This document shows, piece by piece, positions 46,372-48,731 of a DNA stretch of 48,731 bases. How positions within the stretch are numbered: position 1 is the first letter of the stretch; every line of letters begins with the position of its first letter. The stretch comes from Methanolobus sp. (GTDB lineage: Archaea > Halobacteriota > Methanosarcinia > Methanosarcinales > Methanosarcinaceae): contig NZ_JAUXNK010000108.1 in NCBI RefSeq assembly GCF_030682845.1, positions 1-48,731 on the forward strand, written 5' to 3'. A program made the position numbers and the translations under genes. The notes beneath the pieces are model-generated. The model was given only the letters and a program-made list of their open reading frames with translations, did no database searches and was not told where the DNA came from.

Positions 46372-47598
46372 ATGTTATTCAAAGACCTAAATCTTATAGA
46401 CCCGCTTCAAAGGGCCCTTACTAAAGAAGGCTATATAGCGCCCACTCCTATACAGGTACAGGCTATACCGCAACTGCTTAAAGGCAAAGACCTGATAGGA
46501 ATCGCCCAGACAGGTACAGGCAAGACTGCCGCCTTTGTGCTGCCTATACTTCAAAAGATGCATGAGAAGCACAAGCATACGACTCCGGGATTTCCCAGAG
46601 TGCTTGTGCTTGCACCTACAAGAGAACTTGCTGCACAGATCGGTGATAGTTTTGCCGCATACGGCCATTTCCTGCATTTCAAGCACACAGTCGTATTTGG
46701 CGGCGTAAGCCAGGTACCGCAGTTCAAGAGTATCACAAAGGGCGTGGATATATTAGTGGCCACTCCGGGAAGGCTGCTTGACCTGATGGATCAGGGTATT
46801 GTCAAGCTCAGCGGTGTAGAGTTCTTTGTTCTGGACGAGGCTGACAGGATGCTTGATATGGGATTCATCAGGGATGTCAACAGGATCGTATCGATGTTGC
46901 CTCACAAACGCCAGTCGCTCTTCTTCTCGGCGACCATGTCTCCTCAGATAAGCGAGCTTACCCGGAGGCTTCTGACAGACCCTGTGCGCGTTGAGGTGAC
47001 ACCTCAGGCAACGACAGTGGAGCGTATAGAGCAGAAGGTCTTTTTCGTGGACCAGGAAAATAAGGATGCTCTTCTCTTGAGCCTTCTCCAGCAGGATCAC
47101 CTCAACTGCGTTCTGGTGTTCACCCGCACAAAGCACAGGGCTAACAAGGTGGCACAAACTCTTAACAAGAACCGTGTGGGTGCTGATGCCATCCACGGTA
47201 ACAAATCGCAGGCCCATCGCACCAAGGTAATGGAAAGTTTCAGGGCAGGGGAGCTACAGGTGCTGGTAGCGACCGATATAGCAGCTCGAGGAATCGATAT
47301 CGAGGATATATCTCATGTTATAAATTATGACCTGCCCAATGAGCCTGAGAACTATGTGCATAGAATAGGGCGCACGGCGCGGGCAGGAGCAGAAGGCACA
47401 GCATATTCCTTCTGTGCGGCGGATGAACGCAGTTTCCTTCGCAGCATTGAAAAGCTCACAAGGCTGGAAATAGATGTAATGAGGCACCGCTATCATTCAC
47501 AGCGGGCGCAGGATGCAGTGGGTGAAGAGGCAAAGCCGGCTCCGAGAAAGCCGCGTGCTCCTCCAAGAAGGCCGGGACACAGCACCCACAAACGATAG
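46372..47598 (+). CDS. DEAD-box RNA helicase, RhlE-like
   Basis: A 408-residue DEAD-box helicase of bacterial RhlE style: Q motif YIAPTPIQVQAIP, motif I AQTGTGKT, II DEAD, III SAT, VI HRIGRTARAG. The C-terminal 30 residues are a basic Pro-rich tail (APRKPRAPPRRPGHSTHKR) for RNA contact. ATG 46372 with GAGGAA six bases upstream; the frame is open from 46324 but those residues are unlike the family. It sits between groEL and clpB, so it may be part of a stress response or cold adaptation. Confidence 0.95.
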   Translation: MLFKDLNLIDPLQRALTKEGYIAPTPIQVQAIPQLLKGKDLIGIAQTGTGKTAAFVLPILQKMHEKHKHTTPGFPRVLVLAPTRELAAQIGDSFAAYGHFLHFKHTVVFGGVSQVPQFKSITKGVDILVATPGRLLDLMDQGIVKLSGVEFFVLDEADRMLDMGFIRDVNRIVSMLPHKRQSLFFSATMSPQISELTRRLLTDPVRVEVTPQATTVERIEQKVFFVDQENKDALLLSLLQQDHLNCVLVFTRTKHRANKVAQTLNKNRVGADAIHGNKSQAHRTKVMESFRAGELQVLVATDIAARGIDIEDISHVINYDLPNEPENYVHRIGRTARAGAEGTAYSFCAADERSFLRSIEKLTRLEIDVMRHRYHSQRAQDAVGEEAKPAPRKPRAPPRRPGHSTHKR

Positions 47599-47754
47599 AT
47601 TCGACATTATTCGGCCCTCCTCTTATTTTTTTGTGCGGCGGGATTAAGGGCAGGTAGGGAGAACATTTGCTTGACCGGCACCAAGGGATGCCTGGTCCAT
47701 GCAGATTAAACTATTAAGGGAGAAAACTGCAATACTAATATGGGAGATGATATC

Positions 47755-48731
47755 ATGGATCTGAATCGTTTTACTCAGAAGGCCCAGGAGGCTGTTCAGG
47801 ATTCAACAACGATTGCTGCGAGATACAGAAACCAGCAGATAGATTGCGAACACCTGTTGCTTGCGATGCTCGAGCAGACGGGGGGACTTGTGCCTACGCT
47901 GCTCAAGAATCTGGATGCGGACCTCGACCAGGTGACGCAAAATGTGGAGTTACATCTTGAAGGACTGCCTCGGGTATCGGGTCCTGGTGGCGAGCAGGTC
48001 TATATGACACAGACACTGCGGCGTGTGCTTGATTCTGCCTCGCGGGAAGCGGGCAAGATGAAGGACGAGTATGTCAGCGTCGAGCATCTCCTGCTTGCAA
48101 TAGCCTGTGAGAGCAGCTGTTCGAGCAGTAAAGTGCTTTCCTCTGAGGGCATTACAAGGGACAGGCTTCTCAATGCCATCAAGGATATAAGAGGCAATAG
48201 AAGGGTGACATCTGAGAACCCGGAGGGTACCATGGAGCCTTTGAAGAAGTATGGTATTGATTTTACAGAGCTTGCATCCCAGGGAAAGCTCGATCCCGTG
48301 ATAGGCAGGGACCAGGAAATAAGGCACTCCATAGAAATACTTTCCCGGCGCAGGAAGAACAATCCTGTGCTTATCGGCGAGGCGGGTGTGGGTAAGACCG
48401 CTATCGTGGAGGGACTTGCCCAGCGTGTGGCAAAGAGGGATGTGCCCGAGGCTATGAAGGATAAAAAAATCATAGCTCTTGACATGGGCTCACTTGTCGC
48501 GGGTGCCAAGTTTCGGGGTGAGTTCGAGGAAAGGCTCAAGGCGGTGCTAAAGGAAGTGTCCGATTCTGAAGGTCAGATAATCCTGTTCATCGATGAGATA
48601 CACACAATCGTGGGTGCAGGTGCCACGGAGGGTGCAATGGACGCCGGCAACCTGCTAAAACCCATGCTTGCCCGCGGCGAGTTGCATTGTATAGGTGCAA
48701 CTACCCTGAATGAGTACCGCAAGTACATCGA
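47755..48731 (+). CDS. clpB: ClpB disaggregase, N-terminal part (cut by window end)
   Basis: The first 325 codons of a ClpB/Hsp104 AAA+ disaggregase, running off the window. The N-domain ([16 protein letters not shown], two repeats with CEHLLLAML and VEHLLLAIA) and the first AAA+ module with Walker [18 protein letters not shown] and Walker B ILFIDEIH are seen. It resolves aggregates with DnaK/DnaJ. Bacterial-type, like the nearby groESL. ATG 47755 follows GGGAGATGAT. Confidence 0.96.
   Translation, partial: MDLNRFTQKAQEAVQDSTTIAARYRNQQIDCEHLLLAMLEQTGGLVPTLLKNLDADLDQVTQNVELHLEGLPRVSGPGGEQVYMTQTLRRVLDSASREAGKMKDEYVSVEHLLLAIACESSCSSSKVLSSEGITRDRLLNAIKDIRGNRRVTSENPEGTMEPLKKYGIDFTELASQGKLDPVIGRDQEIRHSIEILSRRRKNNPVLIGEAGVGKTAIVEGLAQRVAKRDVPEAMKDKKIIALDMGSLVAGAKFRGEFEERLKAVLKEVSDSEGQIILFIDEIHTIVGAGATEGAMDAGNLLKPMLARGELHCIGATTLNEYRKYI

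Noticed and set aside
46158-46424. 88-residue frame between groEL and the helicase
   Set aside because: No family look, overlaps the helicase start in a different frame and lacks a ribosome site.

Overview
The window reads as chromosome from a methylotrophic or acetoclastic methanogen of the Methanosarcinaceae (Methanolobus/Methanococcoides/Methanosarcina group). Evidence is the mix of archaeal information-processing genes (exosome Rrp4/41/42, RNase P Rpp30/Pop5, proteasome alpha, SBDS, L15e, L37Ae, RpoP, KEOPS Pcc1, prefoldin, SepF), methanogenesis-marker genes (Mmp11, Mmp12), a DUF1699 gene, the archaeal alternative haem enzyme AhbC, a glucosylglycerate pathway, PEF-CTERM surface proteins and a bacterial-type GroES/GroEL pair. 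Genus is inferred, not proven.

Layout. 0-0.9 kb: IS5-type transposase split by a -1 frame change at an A7G4 slippery run. 1-5.2 kb: TrpB2, then a minus-strand set of a GH15-like glycosidase, an unknown protein and a glucosyl/mannosyl-3-phosphoglycerate phosphatase. 5.4-10.8 kb: Hel308, HisD, DUF1699 protein and the matching synthase GpgS. 10.9-13.9 kb: tetrapyrrole genes cobA-hemD-ahbC. 14.1-15.0 kb: ferritin and superoxide reductase operon. 15.5-23.6 kb: ValS, PUA protein, SepF-ZPR1, peroxiredoxin, ProS and archaeal CobT. 23.6-23.8 kb: tRNA-Trp(CCA) with an intron that is itself a box C/D guide RNA. 24.1 kb: REC-PAS regulator. 25-34.2 kb: the archaeal RNA-processing superoperon from L15e to a DHH phosphoesterase, including two genes (rpoP and pcc1) too short for usual ORF cut-offs; pcc1 appears to start at CUG. 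34.2-39.9 kb: PaaK and ACT protein, DUF2103, Mmp12, and convergent with them an IorA-like TPP enzyme without its ferredoxin domain, cotranscribed with Mmp11. 40-44 kb: accessory stretch with a PEF-CTERM gene remnant, HicBA toxin-antitoxin, a PEF-CTERM surface protein with a (CA)6 tract in its start region, RadC, and a MobB-MoaE fusion. 43.6-48.7 kb: stress island with a winged-helix regulator divergent from groES-groEL, then an RhlE-like helicase and the 5' part of clpB, cut by the window end.

The genes combine into several modules: compatible-solute synthesis and possibly turnover (GpgS, phosphatase, GH15), siroheme/haem/cobamide branch synthesis (CobA, HemD, AhbC, CobT), oxygen defence (ferritin, SOR, Prx), RNA maturation and decay, and proteostasis (proteasome, prefoldin, GroESL, ClpB). 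The points most worth a second look are the IorA-like/Mmp11 operon, the CA-repeat PEF-CTERM gene, the CUG start of pcc1, the terminator-like hairpin inside the Brix gene, and the guide-RNA intron.
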